Assembly: GCF_003403035.1 (NCBI RefSeq)
Contig: NZ_QURN01000001.1
Location: 186,001 to 250,000, forward strand
Direction of reading: 5' to 3'
Source of the DNA: Mesorhizobium denitrificans
GTDB taxonomy: Bacteria > Pseudomonadota > Alphaproteobacteria > Rhizobiales > Rhizobiaceae
Length of the DNA stretch: 64,000 bases
Position 1 is the stretch's first letter, and every line of letters begins with the position of its first letter. Shown here in pieces: positions 1-9,049 of this stretch. The notes below the pieces were generated by a model. That model was given only the letters and a program-made list of their open reading frames with translations, had not been told where the DNA came from and searched no databases. The translations under genes were made by a program, and so were the position numbers.

Positions 1-153
1 CAGCAACACGACGCTGTTACCACAGCGAAAAAAGATGTGCCGACCTTCGGCCTTGGCGAGAACCGGCAGGCCAAGGACATCACGATAAAATGCCTCGGCG
101 GCATCCAGATCCGTCACATAAAGTGCGGCTTCGAGGATCGCCGAGGGTTTCAT
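1..153 (-). CDS. Glyoxalase/bleomycin-resistance (VOC) family protein, N-terminal part
   Basis: The first 51 codons of a gene that runs off the left edge. The translation begins MKPSAILEAALYVTDLDAAE and goes on through FYRDVLGLPV, the usual opening of a vicinal-oxygen-chelate beta-alpha-beta-beta module. VOC proteins are metal-dependent lyases, dioxygenases or resistance proteins; which one this is cannot be told from the fragment. The ATG lies only 3 bases after the rph stop codon, so it is probably translated from the rph transcript. Family call good, function unknown. Confidence 0.75.
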   Translation of the reverse strand, partial: MKPSAILEAALYVTDLDAAEAFYRDVLGLPVLAKAEGRHIFFRCGNSVVLL

Positions 154-156
154 GAC

Positions 157-873
157 CTAGTTTACCGCCATTTTTTGCAGGTCGACCAGTCGGGTGATGC
201 CCTTGCGCGCAAGTCCCATCAGCGTGGCAAATTGCTCTTCCGTGAACGGCTCGCCTTCTGCAGTACCCTGAATTTCGACAATGCCGCCCGTACCGGTCAT
301 CACGAAATTCGCATCGGTGCCGGCAGAGGAGTCTTCCAGATAATCGAGGTCGAGAACGGGATGCCCATCATGAATGCCGCAGGAAATGGCGGCCACATGG
401 TCTTTGAGCACTTTTTGCAGCGTAATCATCTGCCTTGTTTCCATCCAGCGCAGGCAATCATAAAGCGCAACCCATGCGCCTGTAATGGACGCTGTACGCG
501 TGCCGCCATCGGCCTGAATGACGTCGCAATCGACTGTGATCTGGCGTTCGCCGAGCGCTTGAAGATCCACCACGGCGCGGAGCGATCGACCGATAAGGCG
601 CTGGATTTCCAGCGTGCGCCCACCTTGTTTGCCGGACGCGGCCTCGCGGCGCATACGGTCGCCGGTCGAACGCGGCAGCATTCCATATTCCGCTGTGACC
701 CAGCCCTTGCCAGCATTGCGCAGCCAGGAAGGGACCTTTTCCTCAAGGCTGGCCGTGCACAGGACATGGGTGTCGCCAAATTTGACGAGGCAGGAGCCCT
801 CGGCATGTTTAGAGACGCCGCGCTCGAAAGATATTGCGCGCATTTCATCAAAATCGCGCTTTGAAGGACGCAT
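157..873 (-). CDS. rph: Ribonuclease PH
   Basis: A 238-residue phosphorolytic 3'-5' exoribonuclease that trims tRNA 3' ends in the cytoplasm, using phosphate as co-substrate. It begins [12 protein letters not shown], typical of RNase PH, and carries the phosphate-site block [12 protein letters not shown] at residues 85–96, followed by the acidic catalytic stretch [11 protein letters not shown]. Length matches the family (about 238–240). In many Hyphomicrobiales rph lies back to back with hrcA; here a GNAT gene is inserted between them on the rph strand. The protein is intact and nothing in it is odd. Confidence 0.96.
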   Translation of the reverse strand: MRPSKRDFDEMRAISFERGVSKHAEGSCLVKFGDTHVLCTASLEEKVPSWLRNAGKGWVTAEYGMLPRSTGDRMRREAASGKQGGRTLEIQRLIGRSLRAVVDLQALGERQITVDCDVIQADGGTRTASITGAWVALYDCLRWMETRQMITLQKVLKDHVAAISCGIHDGHPVLDLDYLEDSSAGTDANFVMTGTGGIVEIQGTAEGEPFTEEQFATLMGLARKGITRLVDLQKMAVN

Positions 874-955
874 GTGTTTTACCGCTATGTTCGGATTCGA
901 TGCGGGCTTTTAGCCCCGACCCGCCCGAAGCGCAAAGGAAAAGGCCGGTTCTTCA

Positions 956-1468
956 CTATGCATGACGTTCAAGCTTAACGGCGGTCTTTCCCTTATATTG
1001 CGCTTCGCCATAGCGCCGGTAGCCGAGCTTGCCCGCCAAACGCAGCGATGGCGTATTTTCATAGTCGATGATGCAGACGGTTCGCTCAGGCGCGCGCGCC
1101 TCTTTCAGCCAGCTATGCGCTGCATCCGTGGCTTCGAATGCATAACCCTTTCCGTGAAACGCTGGCATGAACGCCCACCCAGCCTCGGGGTATGCGTCGA
1201 AATCGTCGCCAAGCCCGCGATGGAAGTCAGCCAGCCCGGTATTCCCGATATAGGCGCCGGTTTCGCGCAAAATGACGGCGAACATCCCGTAGCCCATCAA
1301 GGACCAATGCCCTGCATTGCGAAGGAGCCTTATCCAGCTGTCCTCGGGCGTCGTCGGCTGGCCAGTGCCGATATATCGCATGGCTTCGGGATCGGAATTC
1401 AATGCGTTCAAAGCATCGAAATCGGCAAGCACATGCGGGCGCAGAAGGAGGCGTTCCGTTTCAATCAT
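956..1468 (-). CDS. GNAT N-acetyltransferase, RimJ/RimL type
   Basis: A 170-residue protein opening METERLLLRP-like (MIETERLLLRPHVLADFDAL), the signature of the RimJ/RimL/Acetyltransf_3 group of acetyl-CoA-dependent N-acetyltransferases. The acetyl-CoA pyrophosphate loop is expected around the segment AFHGKGYAFEA, and the C-terminal NTPSLRLAGKLGYRR block is also typical. Members acetylate ribosomal protein N termini, antibiotics or small amines, and the sequence does not tell which. It sits between rph and hrcA, 82 bases upstream of rph on the same strand, so it may share a promoter region facing hrcA. Confidence 0.85.
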   Translation of the reverse strand: MIETERLLLRPHVLADFDALNALNSDPEAMRYIGTGQPTTPEDSWIRLLRNAGHWSLMGYGMFAVILRETGAYIGNTGLADFHRGLGDDFDAYPEAGWAFMPAFHGKGYAFEATDAAHSWLKEARAPERTVCIIDYENTPSLRLAGKLGYRRYGEAQYKGKTAVKLERHA

Positions 1469-1574
1469 AAGGCGTTTTATCGCGTGGCCTCACGGTTTCG
1501 AACAGCCACGGCCGCTTAACGCTGCGGACCAGCATATTCTTGCCCACCGTGCAGAGATTTCTATATTGAGCATT

Positions 1575-2645
1575 ATGACAATGCCGATCAAAGACCCAAC
1601 ATTGCAAACGCTGGACATGCGCTCGCGCGATATTTTCCGGCGCATAGTCGATTCGTATCTGCTGGACGGTGAGCCGGTGGGTTCGCGCAACCTGTCGCGT
1701 ATGCTGCCATCGTCCTTGTCGCCCGCGACTGTGCGGAATGTGATGAGCGATCTGGAGCAGGCGGGCCTTATCTATGCGCCGCATATTTCGGCCGGTCGCC
1801 TGCCGACGCAGAAAGGGCTCCGCTTTTTCGTCGATGCCTTCATGGAACTCGGCGATCTGACAGATGAGGAGCGCCGCAATATCGAGACGCAGATGCTTGC
1901 ATCCGGTTCGGGCACCAGCCTTGAGCAAATGCTGACCGATGCGAGCCAGATGCTTTCGGGCATGTCGCGCGGTGCGGGCCTCGTGCTGGCGGCCAAGAAC
2001 GAAGCTGCGTTGAAGCATATGGAGTTTATCCAGCTGGAACCGCAGCGGGCGCTGGTGGTGCTTGTCTCGCAAAGCGGCGATGTCGAAAATCGCGTGATCG
2101 ACCTGCCGGAAGGCGTGACGGCCTCGCAATTGCAGGAGGCAACCAACTTCCTGAACGGCCACATACGCGGGCTTACCCTTGGCGAGGCGCGCACGAATAT
2201 TCAGCGGCTGCGCGCGGAAACCAAATTGGCGCTTGACGCTCTCTCCGAGCAGCTCGTGGAAAAAGGGCTGGCTGTTTGGGCGGGTGCGGATAGCGGCCTT
2301 CCGGCGAAACTGATCGTCAGAGGCCGCGCAAACCTGCTCGAAAACATGTCCGAGCAAACCGACATGGATTTGCTGCGCCATTTGTTTGACGATCTTGAGA
2401 CGCAGGAAGGTTTGATTCAGCTTCTTGACCTTGCGGAAGAAGGATCGGGCGTGCGCATTTTCATAGGCTCGGAGAACAAGCTGTTCTCGCTTTCAGGTTC
2501 TTCGCTGGTGGTGGCTCCGTATCGCGACAAGGATGCGCGCGTTGTCGGCGCACTCGGCGTGATCGGCCCGACGAGACTCAATTATGCGCGTATCGTGCCA
2601 ATGGTGGATTACACAGCGCAGTTGATCTCGCGCCTTTTGCGCTGA
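1575..2645 (+). CDS. hrcA: Heat-inducible transcription repressor HrcA
   Basis: A 356-residue repressor of class I heat-shock genes (groESL, dnaK), which binds CIRCE operators and needs GroEL for activity. An N-terminal winged helix spans about residues 15–75 (RSRDIFRRIVDSYLLDGEPV, then SPATVRNVMSDLEQAGLI), followed by the HrcA hallmark GRLPTQKGLRFFVDAF at 74–89 and the GAF-like core. The open frame extends upstream, but homologues start near MPIKDP; I took ATG 1575, and ATG 1581 is equally possible. I see no CIRCE dyad upstream, and grpE, the usual next gene in relatives, is absent here. Confidence 0.95.
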   Translation: MTMPIKDPTLQTLDMRSRDIFRRIVDSYLLDGEPVGSRNLSRMLPSSLSPATVRNVMSDLEQAGLIYAPHISAGRLPTQKGLRFFVDAFMELGDLTDEERRNIETQMLASGSGTSLEQMLTDASQMLSGMSRGAGLVLAAKNEAALKHMEFIQLEPQRALVVLVSQSGDVENRVIDLPEGVTASQLQEATNFLNGHIRGLTLGEARTNIQRLRAETKLALDALSEQLVEKGLAVWAGADSGLPAKLIVRGRANLLENMSEQTDMDLLRHLFDDLETQEGLIQLLDLAEEGSGVRIFIGSENKLFSLSGSSLVVAPYRDKDARVVGALGVIGPTRLNYARIVPMVDYTAQLISRLLR

Positions 2646-2723
2646 GTGCCGCAGCCCATGATTTGCGGTAGCCCTGTTGATCGGCTTCGGCTATTGAGGC
2701 GTCTTTCTGAATGGGGACATTGA

Positions 2724-3674
2724 ATGTCTTTGCCTGCCGAGTCCTGGATTGAGCGACGTCAGTTGCGGCGCAAGCTGACCTTCTGGCGTGTGGCGGCGGC
2801 ATTGGTCGCTGCGATTGCGCTGGGCACATTCTTCTTCGTTTCGGGAGCGGCACGGACCGGCCGCACGGTGGATCACATCGCGAAAGTGCGGATCGAAGGC
2901 ACGATCACCGAAGATGAAGGCTTGATCAAACGGCTGGAAGATGTGCGCAAATCCGCCGCCGTGAAAGGCGTGATCCTGTCGATCGACTCGCCGGGCGGCA
3001 CGACCGTGGGTGGCGAAGCAATATTCGAAGAAGTGCGCAAGCTGGCGGCTGACAAGCCGGTGGTTGCGCAGGTGGGGACGCTTGCAGCTTCGGCCGGATA
3101 TTTGATTGCGAGCGCTGCCGATCACATCGTGGCGCGGCAGACTTCAATCGTCGGTTCAATCGGCGTGCTGATCCAGTATCCCGACGTGACGGGCCTGATG
3201 GACAAGCTCGGCATCAAGATGGAAGAGATCAAGTCGTCGCCACTGAAAGCGGAGCCTTCGCCGTTCAATCCGACAACGGATGAAGAGCGCGCTGCAATTC
3301 GCTCCATGATTATGGACAGCTATGACTGGTTTGTCGGCCTTGTCGATGAGCGGCGTCCGCTGAACAGGCAGGAAGCAACGCAGATCGCGGATGGCAAGGT
3401 CTATACGGGCAGGCAGGCGCTGACCCTCAAACTGATCGATGAACTGGGCGGGGAAGACCAGGCCGTGTCGTGGTTGAAGACCAAAGGCGTCAAAGACGGG
3501 CTTGAGGTTGTTGAGTGGAAACCCGCGCCGACAGGTCTGGGGGCCTATCTTATGGGGGCCAGTGCAGGCGAACCGGCATCGGGTATTGAGGCGCAAGTAA
3601 AATCATTCCTGCAATCGCTTGGCGCAAAGCGCTTGTTCCTTGACGGTCTCGTGTCACTCTGGCAACCTGAATAA
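2724..3674 (+). CDS. sppA: Signal peptide peptidase SppA, 36K type
   Basis: A 316-residue inner-membrane serine protease of family S49 that degrades signal peptides left after secretion. One N-terminal membrane anchor covers about residues 20–42. The catalytic serine is probably S123 in AASAGY and the general-base lysine K175 in [11 protein letters not shown]. Their spacing of 52 residues equals the Ser147–Lys199 spacing of the Bacillus enzyme. It is the short, single-domain bacterial form. Its neighbour downstream is ihfB, an arrangement common in Hyphomicrobiales. Confidence 0.94.
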   Translation: MSLPAESWIERRQLRRKLTFWRVAAALVAAIALGTFFFVSGAARTGRTVDHIAKVRIEGTITEDEGLIKRLEDVRKSAAVKGVILSIDSPGGTTVGGEAIFEEVRKLAADKPVVAQVGTLAASAGYLIASAADHIVARQTSIVGSIGVLIQYPDVTGLMDKLGIKMEEIKSSPLKAEPSPFNPTTDEERAAIRSMIMDSYDWFVGLVDERRPLNRQEATQIADGKVYTGRQALTLKLIDELGGEDQAVSWLKTKGVKDGLEVVEWKPAPTGLGAYLMGASAGEPASGIEAQVKSFLQSLGAKRLFLDGLVSLWQPE

Positions 3675-3753
3675 GCGATCGGCGAAATGCCGAAACTCCA
3701 TAAAAATCATTGATGTAATCGCGCAAACTGCAAATAACGAGGGGGAGCGGCTG

Positions 3754-4038
3754 ATGATAAAGTCTGAGCTCGTACAAATTATTGCAAATCGAAATCCGCA
3801 TTTGTTCCTGAGGGACGTCGAGAATATCGTAAGTGCCATCTTCGAAGAGATCACCGATGCGCTCGCTGCGGGCAATCGTGTCGAGCTTCGTGGATTCGGT
3901 GCGTTCTCGGTGAAAAACCGTCCGGCGCGCACGGGGCGCAACCCGCGCACTGGCGATGCAGTTGACGTAGATGAAAAATGGGTTCCATTTTTCAAGACCG
4001 GCAAGGAATTGCGCGAGCGCCTGAATAACGCCAAATAG
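3754..4038 (+). CDS. ihfB: Integration host factor subunit beta
   Basis: A 94-residue DNA-bending protein, the beta partner of the IHF heterodimer, which acts in nucleoid structure, recombination and sigma-54 promoter activation. It begins [17 protein letters not shown] and has the HU/IHF signature [20 protein letters not shown] followed by the beta-specific [17 protein letters not shown]. The frame is open upstream, but ATG 3754 is chosen because a strong purine-rich site (GAGGGGGAG) lies just before it and the length equals that of IHF-beta. It is followed 36 bases later by the LapA-domain gene. Confidence 0.96.
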   Translation: MIKSELVQIIANRNPHLFLRDVENIVSAIFEEITDALAAGNRVELRGFGAFSVKNRPARTGRNPRTGDAVDVDEKWVPFFKTGKELRERLNNAK

Positions 4039-4074
4039 GCGTTTGACGATACTTGCAGAAACGGACAGCAACCC

Positions 4075-4410
4075 ATGTTGAACCGCCTTGTGATCGTCCT
4101 CATTCTGGTGCCTCTCGCGATTGTTCTGATCGCGTTTGCTGTTGCCAATCGGGCAGCGGTCGCGACGACATTCGACCCGTTCAATCCGGGCAATCCCGCG
4201 CTGACGGTTCAGTGGCCACTATTCGTCGTGCTGTTCATTGCGTTTGCGCTGGGGCTGGTGATCGGCGGCATTGCAACGTGGATCGGACAGAGCCGCTATC
4301 GCAAACTGGCGAAGCAGCGCGGCATCGAAGCGGAAGCGCTGAAGCAGTCTCAAGCGCGTATGCTCAAAACCGTGCCGCAGCAATCATCGCTTTCGCGCCC
4401 GGCGGCATAG
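4075..4410 (+). CDS. LapA-domain (DUF1049) small membrane protein
   Basis: A 111-residue protein with two hydrophobic segments, roughly residues 4–25 (LVIVLILVPLAIVLIAFAVA) and 48–70 (PLFVVLFIAFALGLVIGGIA), and a basic, helical cytoplasmic tail. This is the lipopolysaccharide assembly protein A-type layout. In E. coli the homologue LapA works with LapB to control LPS synthesis through LpxC turnover; whether that holds in alphaproteobacteria is not established by this sequence. It follows ihfB in the same orientation, as in many relatives. Confidence 0.82.
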   Translation: MLNRLVIVLILVPLAIVLIAFAVANRAAVATTFDPFNPGNPALTVQWPLFVVLFIAFALGLVIGGIATWIGQSRYRKLAKQRGIEAEALKQSQARMLKTVPQQSSLSRPAA

Positions 4411-4419
4411 ACCATCGAT

Positions 4420-5388
4420 ATGATTACTGTTTCGTCTGAAGAGGTCGATAAGGCGCTGACCTTCGCCGGATTGGTGGAGACGCTGCGCGACGCATTCCGC
4501 GCTGGTGCTGTGCAACCTGTACGTCACCATCATGCGGTCGAACGGCCCGACGGGGCGACATCAACCCTGCTGCTGATGCCGGCGTGGACAGACCTTGTGG
4601 CCGCGGGCACTTCGCAAGGCGGCTATATGGGCGTCAAGATCGTGACGGTTTCGCCCGACAATAACAGCATCGGTAAGCCTGCAGTTATGGGTGTGTACCT
4701 GTTGCTGGACGGCGTGACCGGCGAACCGAAAGCGCTGATTGACGGACAGAGGCTGACCCAATGGCGCACGGCCTGCGCGTCTGCTTTGGCTTCGACCTAT
4801 CTTTCGCGCGAAGATGCATCGCGTCACCTGATTGTAGGGGCCGGCGCGCTTTGCACGTTTCTGGCGCGCGCCCATGCGGCGGTGCGACCGATACGCGAGG
4901 TTCGGATTTGGAACCGCACGGCGGCGAATGCGGACCGCGCGGCGATGGCCCTGAAATCCTACGGCGTTGCCGCGAAAGCCACAGAGAATCTCGAAGAGGC
5001 GCTTGGCTGGGCTGACATCGTATCGTCCGCGACGATCTCTGATGTTCCGCTGGTGACAGGTGCGGCATTGAAACCGGGAACGCATGTCGACCTGGTCGGC
5101 GCATTTACGCCGGACATGCGTGAAAGCGATGACGAGGCGATGCGGCGCTCGCGCGTTTATGTCGATACGCGGGCCGGAGCCACGAAAGAAGCGGGCGACA
5201 TAGTGCAAGCGATTCGCTCGGGCGCACTGACCGATGATGCAATCGTGGCTGATTTGCATGAACTGGCGCGAGGCGAAAAACAGGGCAGGCAATCCGCCGA
5301 AGAAATCACGCTCTTCAAGTCGGTCGGCGCGGCGCTCGAAGACCTGGCGGCGGGCATTGCGGTGTTCAAAGCTATAAGCGAGCGCTGA
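4420..5388 (+). CDS. Ornithine cyclodeaminase/mu-crystallin family enzyme
   Basis: A 322-residue NAD(P)-binding enzyme of the OCD/mu-crystallin family. The N-terminal half contains KIVTVSPDN and LIDGQRLTQWRTACASALAS, the conserved substrate-side region. The Rossmann part has HLIVGAGALCTFLARAHAAV at about residues 136–155. Members deaminate ornithine to proline, reduce cyclic imines (ketimine reductase), or make alanine or diaminopropionate, so the substrate is open. It lies 9 bases after the LapA gene and is probably cotranscribed with it; in relatives the trp genes often follow, but not here. Confidence 0.88.
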   Translation: MITVSSEEVDKALTFAGLVETLRDAFRAGAVQPVRHHHAVERPDGATSTLLLMPAWTDLVAAGTSQGGYMGVKIVTVSPDNNSIGKPAVMGVYLLLDGVTGEPKALIDGQRLTQWRTACASALASTYLSREDASRHLIVGAGALCTFLARAHAAVRPIREVRIWNRTAANADRAAMALKSYGVAAKATENLEEALGWADIVSSATISDVPLVTGAALKPGTHVDLVGAFTPDMRESDDEAMRRSRVYVDTRAGATKEAGDIVQAIRSGALTDDAIVADLHELARGEKQGRQSAEEITLFKSVGAALEDLAAGIAVFKAISER

Positions 5389-5456
5389 CGCGCTATGCTC
5401 AATTCGTTGCGCGGCGGCTGAGCCTATGCCACAAGCAGCGGCGTCTTTTCCGGGAA

Positions 5457-6473
5457 ATGCCAGTGAAACCCGTTCGGAACAATAAAGCGGAGCATAACCG
5501 CAATCATGGGCGGGACGAATCCCGACGCGAAGCGGAAGCACCGACCCGTCGTGCGCTGCGCAGGCGCGATGGCGCATTGCCAGATGAACGTCTGCCGCTC
5601 ATTCTGGAAGTTGCGCCGAACGCGGATTATGCGCTGCTCGACAGCGGCGCGGGCCAGAAGCTGGAGCAATACGGACCGTATCGCATCGTTCGCCCGGAAG
5701 GGCAGGCGATCTGGCAACCGGCCCTGCCCGAACGTGAATGGCAAAAGGCTGACGCTATATTCACGGGCGACACGGACGAGGAGGGACTTGGCCGCTGGCG
5801 CTTTCCCAAATCGCCGCTAGGCGAGACATGGCCTATGCGCCATGACGGTATTGACTATCTTGGCCGGTTTACCTCGTTCCGGCATGTCGGCGTATTTCCC
5901 GAACAGGCTTCGCATTGGGACCATATGGCGAAACTGATCGAGCAGGCGCGGCGACCTGTGAAGGTGCTGAACCTGTTTGGCTATACGGGGCTTGCTTCGC
6001 TGGTTGCCGCGCGCGCCGGTGCGGAAGTCACGCATGTCGATGCCTCAAAGAAGGCAATCGGCTGGGCGCGCGAAAACCAGACGATGGCGCGATTGGCCGA
6101 CAAGCCGATCCGCTGGATTTGCGACGATGCGATGAAGTTTGTCGAGCGCGAGGAGCGGCGCGGCAATCGATACGACATCATTCTCTTCGATCCGCCAGCC
6201 TATGGGCGCGGACCCAAGGGCGAGGTCTGGCAGTTGTTTGACGATTTGCCAGCAATGGCCGATCTGTGCCGGTCGATCCTGACGCCGAAACCGCTGGCCG
6301 TCGTGCTGACGGCCTATTCGATCCGCGCATCGTTTTTCGCAATCCACGCATTGATGCGCGATACTTTCTCAGGAATGGGCGGAACGGTAGAGTCTGGCGA
6401 ACTGATCATACGCGAGCAATCGGCAGGTCGGGCGCTTTCAACTTCGCTCTTTTCCAGATGGGTGGCTGCATGA
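5457..6473 (+). CDS. Class I SAM-dependent rRNA methyltransferase, RlmI-like
   Basis: A 338-residue predicted RNA methyltransferase. The AdoMet-binding motif I is VLNLFGYTGLASLVAARAGA and the catalytic-loop motif is FDPPAYGRG, both typical of the RlmI/RlmK-like group. The first 45 or so residues are very basic and may not all be translated: no other ATG occurs before the conserved core (LILEVAPNADYALLDSGAGQ), so the start is uncertain. Its stop overlaps the start of the TrmH-family gene by ATGA, so the two are translationally coupled. Target nucleotide unknown. Confidence 0.87.
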   Translation: MPVKPVRNNKAEHNRNHGRDESRREAEAPTRRALRRRDGALPDERLPLILEVAPNADYALLDSGAGQKLEQYGPYRIVRPEGQAIWQPALPEREWQKADAIFTGDTDEEGLGRWRFPKSPLGETWPMRHDGIDYLGRFTSFRHVGVFPEQASHWDHMAKLIEQARRPVKVLNLFGYTGLASLVAARAGAEVTHVDASKKAIGWARENQTMARLADKPIRWICDDAMKFVEREERRGNRYDIILFDPPAYGRGPKGEVWQLFDDLPAMADLCRSILTPKPLAVVLTAYSIRASFFAIHALMRDTFSGMGGTVESGELIIREQSAGRALSTSLFSRWVAA

Positions 6474-7309
6474 ATGTTCAGCGGCAAGGCGGGCCGGGGC
6501 AGGTGAAGGAAATCACCAGCCTCGCCAATCCCATCATCAAGGACATCAAATCGCTGGCGATGAAGAAATTCCGCGACCAGCAGAACGCTTTCATTGCCGA
6601 GGGGCTGAAGCTCGTTATTGACGCACTCGATATGGGCTGGACGATTAAGACGCTGATCTTCGCCAAGTCCAAGCTGGGCAATGCGGCAGTGGAGAAGGTT
6701 GCCGCGCGAACGGTTGCTGCGGGCGGCACAGTTCTCGAAGTTTCCGAAAAAGTGCTGACGGCAATTACCCGCCGCGACAATCCGCAAATGGTGGTAGCCG
6801 TATTTGCGCAGCAATATCTGAAACTGGCTGATATTCGGCCAGCGCAGGGTGACGTTTGGGTGGCACTGGACCGCGTGCGTGACCCCGGAAATCTAGGCAC
6901 GGTCATTCGCACCGTAGATGCGGTGGGTGCAAAAGGGGTCATCCTCGTCGGCGATACGACGGATCCGTTTTCGCTGGAAACGGTGCGGGCCACGATGGGC
7001 TCTATCTTCGCGGTGCCGGTGGCAAAGGCGACAACGGACGCATTTGTTGCGTGGCGGAAGAGCTTTCCGGGCAAGGTTGCCGGGACGCATTTGAAAGGCG
7101 CCGTCGATTACAGATCGGTCGATTTTGGAGGAAAGCCGGTTTTGCTCCTCATGGGAAATGAACAACAGGGCCTGCCTGACGATCTCGCGGAGAGCTGTGA
7201 CGTGCTGTTGCGCATACCGCAGGCAGGGCGGGCGGATTCGCTCAATCTTGCCGTTGCAACCGGCGTGATGCTTTTCGAAATCAGACGCGGCGCGTTGAAG
7301 CTCACCTGA
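6470..7309 (+). CDS. TrmH/SpoU-family RNA 2'-O-methyltransferase
   Basis: A 279-residue SPOUT methyltransferase that probably modifies rRNA or tRNA ribose. The three SpoU motifs are clear: [15 protein letters not shown] (motif 1), [11 protein letters not shown] (motif 2) and [20 protein letters not shown] (motif 3), which form the knotted AdoMet site. An N-terminal RNA-binding substrate domain ([15 protein letters not shown]) precedes them. The start ATG at 6470 overlaps the previous stop; a longer upstream frame exists but would lie inside the neighbouring gene. It overlaps lspA by one base. Confidence 0.92.
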   Translation: MNVQRQGGPGQVKEITSLANPIIKDIKSLAMKKFRDQQNAFIAEGLKLVIDALDMGWTIKTLIFAKSKLGNAAVEKVAARTVAAGGTVLEVSEKVLTAITRRDNPQMVVAVFAQQYLKLADIRPAQGDVWVALDRVRDPGNLGTVIRTVDAVGAKGVILVGDTTDPFSLETVRATMGSIFAVPVAKATTDAFVAWRKSFPGKVAGTHLKGAVDYRSVDFGGKPVLLLMGNEQQGLPDDLAESCDVLLRIPQAGRADSLNLAVATGVMLFEIRRGALKLT

Positions 7310-7767
7310 TGGCGATGCGCAAATATTTTCCCTATGCAGCGCTGGTGGTGATTGCCGTTGCGCTCGACCAATGGGTCAAGATGCTGGCGGAAACGCGGCT
7401 CACCATGCATGAGCAGGTCGATCTGCTCCCGTTTTTTGCGCTGTTCCGCACATACAATACCGGCGTTGCATTCTCGATGTTTTCGTGGATCGGCGACAAG
7501 GGGTTGATTGCGATTTCGCTCGGCGTGATTGCGTTCATGCTCTATCTCGCGGCGCGCACAAGCTCCGCGCTGGCGCTGGCCGGTTTTGCGCTGGTTATCG
7601 GAGGAGCGGTCGGCAATCTGATCGACCGAGCCATATATGGGCACGTAATCGATTATTTTCTGTTCCATACGCCGGTGTGGTCTTTCGCAGTTTTCAACCT
7701 TGCGGACGCGTTCATCACGGTAGGTGCAGCGCTGATCCTGCTGCACGAAGTTTTTTTGAACCGATAG
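7309..7767 (+). CDS. lspA: Lipoprotein signal peptidase (signal peptidase II)
   Basis: A 152-residue inner-membrane aspartyl protease that cleaves the signal peptide of diacylglyceryl-prolipoproteins. Four membrane segments can be seen. The conserved NTGVAFSM lies near residue 50, and the two catalytic aspartates are probably D115 in [15 protein letters not shown] and D133 in FNLADAFI. The length is at the short end of the family but the motifs are complete. It is coupled to the TrmH-family gene by a TGATG overlap and converges on the protease gene downstream, with 12 bases between stops. Confidence 0.96.
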   Translation: MAMRKYFPYAALVVIAVALDQWVKMLAETRLTMHEQVDLLPFFALFRTYNTGVAFSMFSWIGDKGLIAISLGVIAFMLYLAARTSSALALAGFALVIGGAVGNLIDRAIYGHVIDYFLFHTPVWSFAVFNLADAFITVGAALILLHEVFLNR

Positions 7768-7779
7768 ACGCCGCCGTCA

Positions 7780-9006
7780 CTAGACTCGTTTCTGCTTGGC
7801 GGGCTTGAACGAGGTCTTGCCGCTTGCCTTCACTTTGCCGGTTTTCAGGTCGATCTTGAGTGTGATCGGTATGGTGATGGTCATGACCGATTTGCTTTTC
7901 TTCACCGATTCCGGACCAGTGAATCCGCCTGCTGCAATCAGCAAGGAATCCGCACGCGTCCACCAGGCATCCCAAACTCCGGTATTGGTCGCGCCGTGCG
8001 CATCGAAGGTAACGCCTGCCGCTGTCATACGTGGATCGCAAGCAAGGTCGCTCGCCAGTACCGCCCAGTTCGATTTTCGCAGAAGCCCATAGAAGTGTAC
8101 GCCGATGACTTTGCCACTGGATAGGCTGATGACGGGCGAACCGGAATTTCCGGTGAGGGTCGAGCAGTCATGGCCGAAGCTCTGAACCGTCTTGTCGTAA
8201 CTGCGGACCGTGCCGGACTTCCTGGCAAATCCGGGCTGGACGCGCTTTACGCCAAAGTTATCTCCGATGACGCTGCGCTGCGGACCGGCTTCTTCCTGCG
8301 GGTTGAAATCGGGATAGCCGATCAAAGCGATGTTGGTGTTCTCGGCGCTCTCCGCAGCGACGGCGGCGAGCGTCAGCGGGGCTGGCGGTGCAGGTTGTGC
8401 CAATCGCAGGAGCGCGATGTCGAAATAGGGATGCATCATAACAGCGGACGAAACGGCGATTGAGGCTGTGTTGCCTGCATCGGGGCGCGTGAACTCGCGC
8501 TGGAAATTCACAGCGGGATCAGCGCCCGGCGCAAAGCCGATATTGGCCGCGCCGCCAACGCCGATCACGAAATCCGAAGCGACGTGCCGGTTGGTCATGA
8601 CAAGGTCAGGCGCGACGAGAAAGCCGGTGCCGATCAGCTTGCCATTGTTCTCGACCCGGCATGTCGCCTTGATTGCGGTTTCCAAACGCTGCTTGACCGC
8701 AGCGTCGTTCAGGATCGCCCAAGCGGCATGATCGACTACTGCATATGTGTCGTTTGCAACCTCGATTGCGGGGCGCATCTCCGGGATCAATATGCTCTCG
8801 GCATAGACAATTTCGGTGCGCTTCAGCGGTTCGCGATTAGCGATTTTGTCGACAACGTCCTTGCGCGATACGCCTTTATTTTTCAAAGGTTTTTCGGTGA
8901 TGCCTTGCGCCTGCAATTTGGGTGGCAGACATTGTTTTACGGTCATCGCCGGTCCCGCCAAATCGTGCACGAGATCGATGATTCTTTGACTTTCGGTGCC
9001 TGCCAT
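7780..9006 (-). CDS. Trypsin-like serine protease with extra N-terminal domain
   Basis: A 408-residue protein with a chymotrypsin-fold protease. The probable catalytic triad is H141 (LVMTNRHV), D196 (YFDIALLRL) and S288 (LTGNSGSPV). No signal peptide is visible, so it is probably cytoplasmic. About 110 residues precede the protease and belong to no domain I recognise. The C-terminal tail is basic and low in complexity (residues about 370–408). It is divergent from a second protease gene only 43 bases away, and the three genes 7780–10364 look like one module. Substrate and role are unknown. Confidence 0.8.
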   Translation of the reverse strand: MAGTESQRIIDLVHDLAGPAMTVKQCLPPKLQAQGITEKPLKNKGVSRKDVVDKIANREPLKRTEIVYAESILIPEMRPAIEVANDTYAVVDHAAWAILNDAAVKQRLETAIKATCRVENNGKLIGTGFLVAPDLVMTNRHVASDFVIGVGGAANIGFAPGADPAVNFQREFTRPDAGNTASIAVSSAVMMHPYFDIALLRLAQPAPPAPLTLAAVAAESAENTNIALIGYPDFNPQEEAGPQRSVIGDNFGVKRVQPGFARKSGTVRSYDKTVQSFGHDCSTLTGNSGSPVISLSSGKVIGVHFYGLLRKSNWAVLASDLACDPRMTAAGVTFDAHGATNTGVWDAWWTRADSLLIAAGGFTGPESVKKSKSVMTITIPITLKIDLKTGKVKASGKTSFKPAKQKRV

Positions 9007-9049
9007 GAAACGATCCCTTTCTGGCTGAACTCCCGTCCCGGCAAGTCAA

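Noticed and set aside
1469-1574. Search for a CIRCE element before hrcA
   Set aside because: No TTAGCACTC/GAGTGCTAA dyad is present in the gap.
3679-3693. TCGGC-GAAAT-GCCGA hairpin after sppA
   Set aside because: Five-base stem without a T-run; too weak to call.
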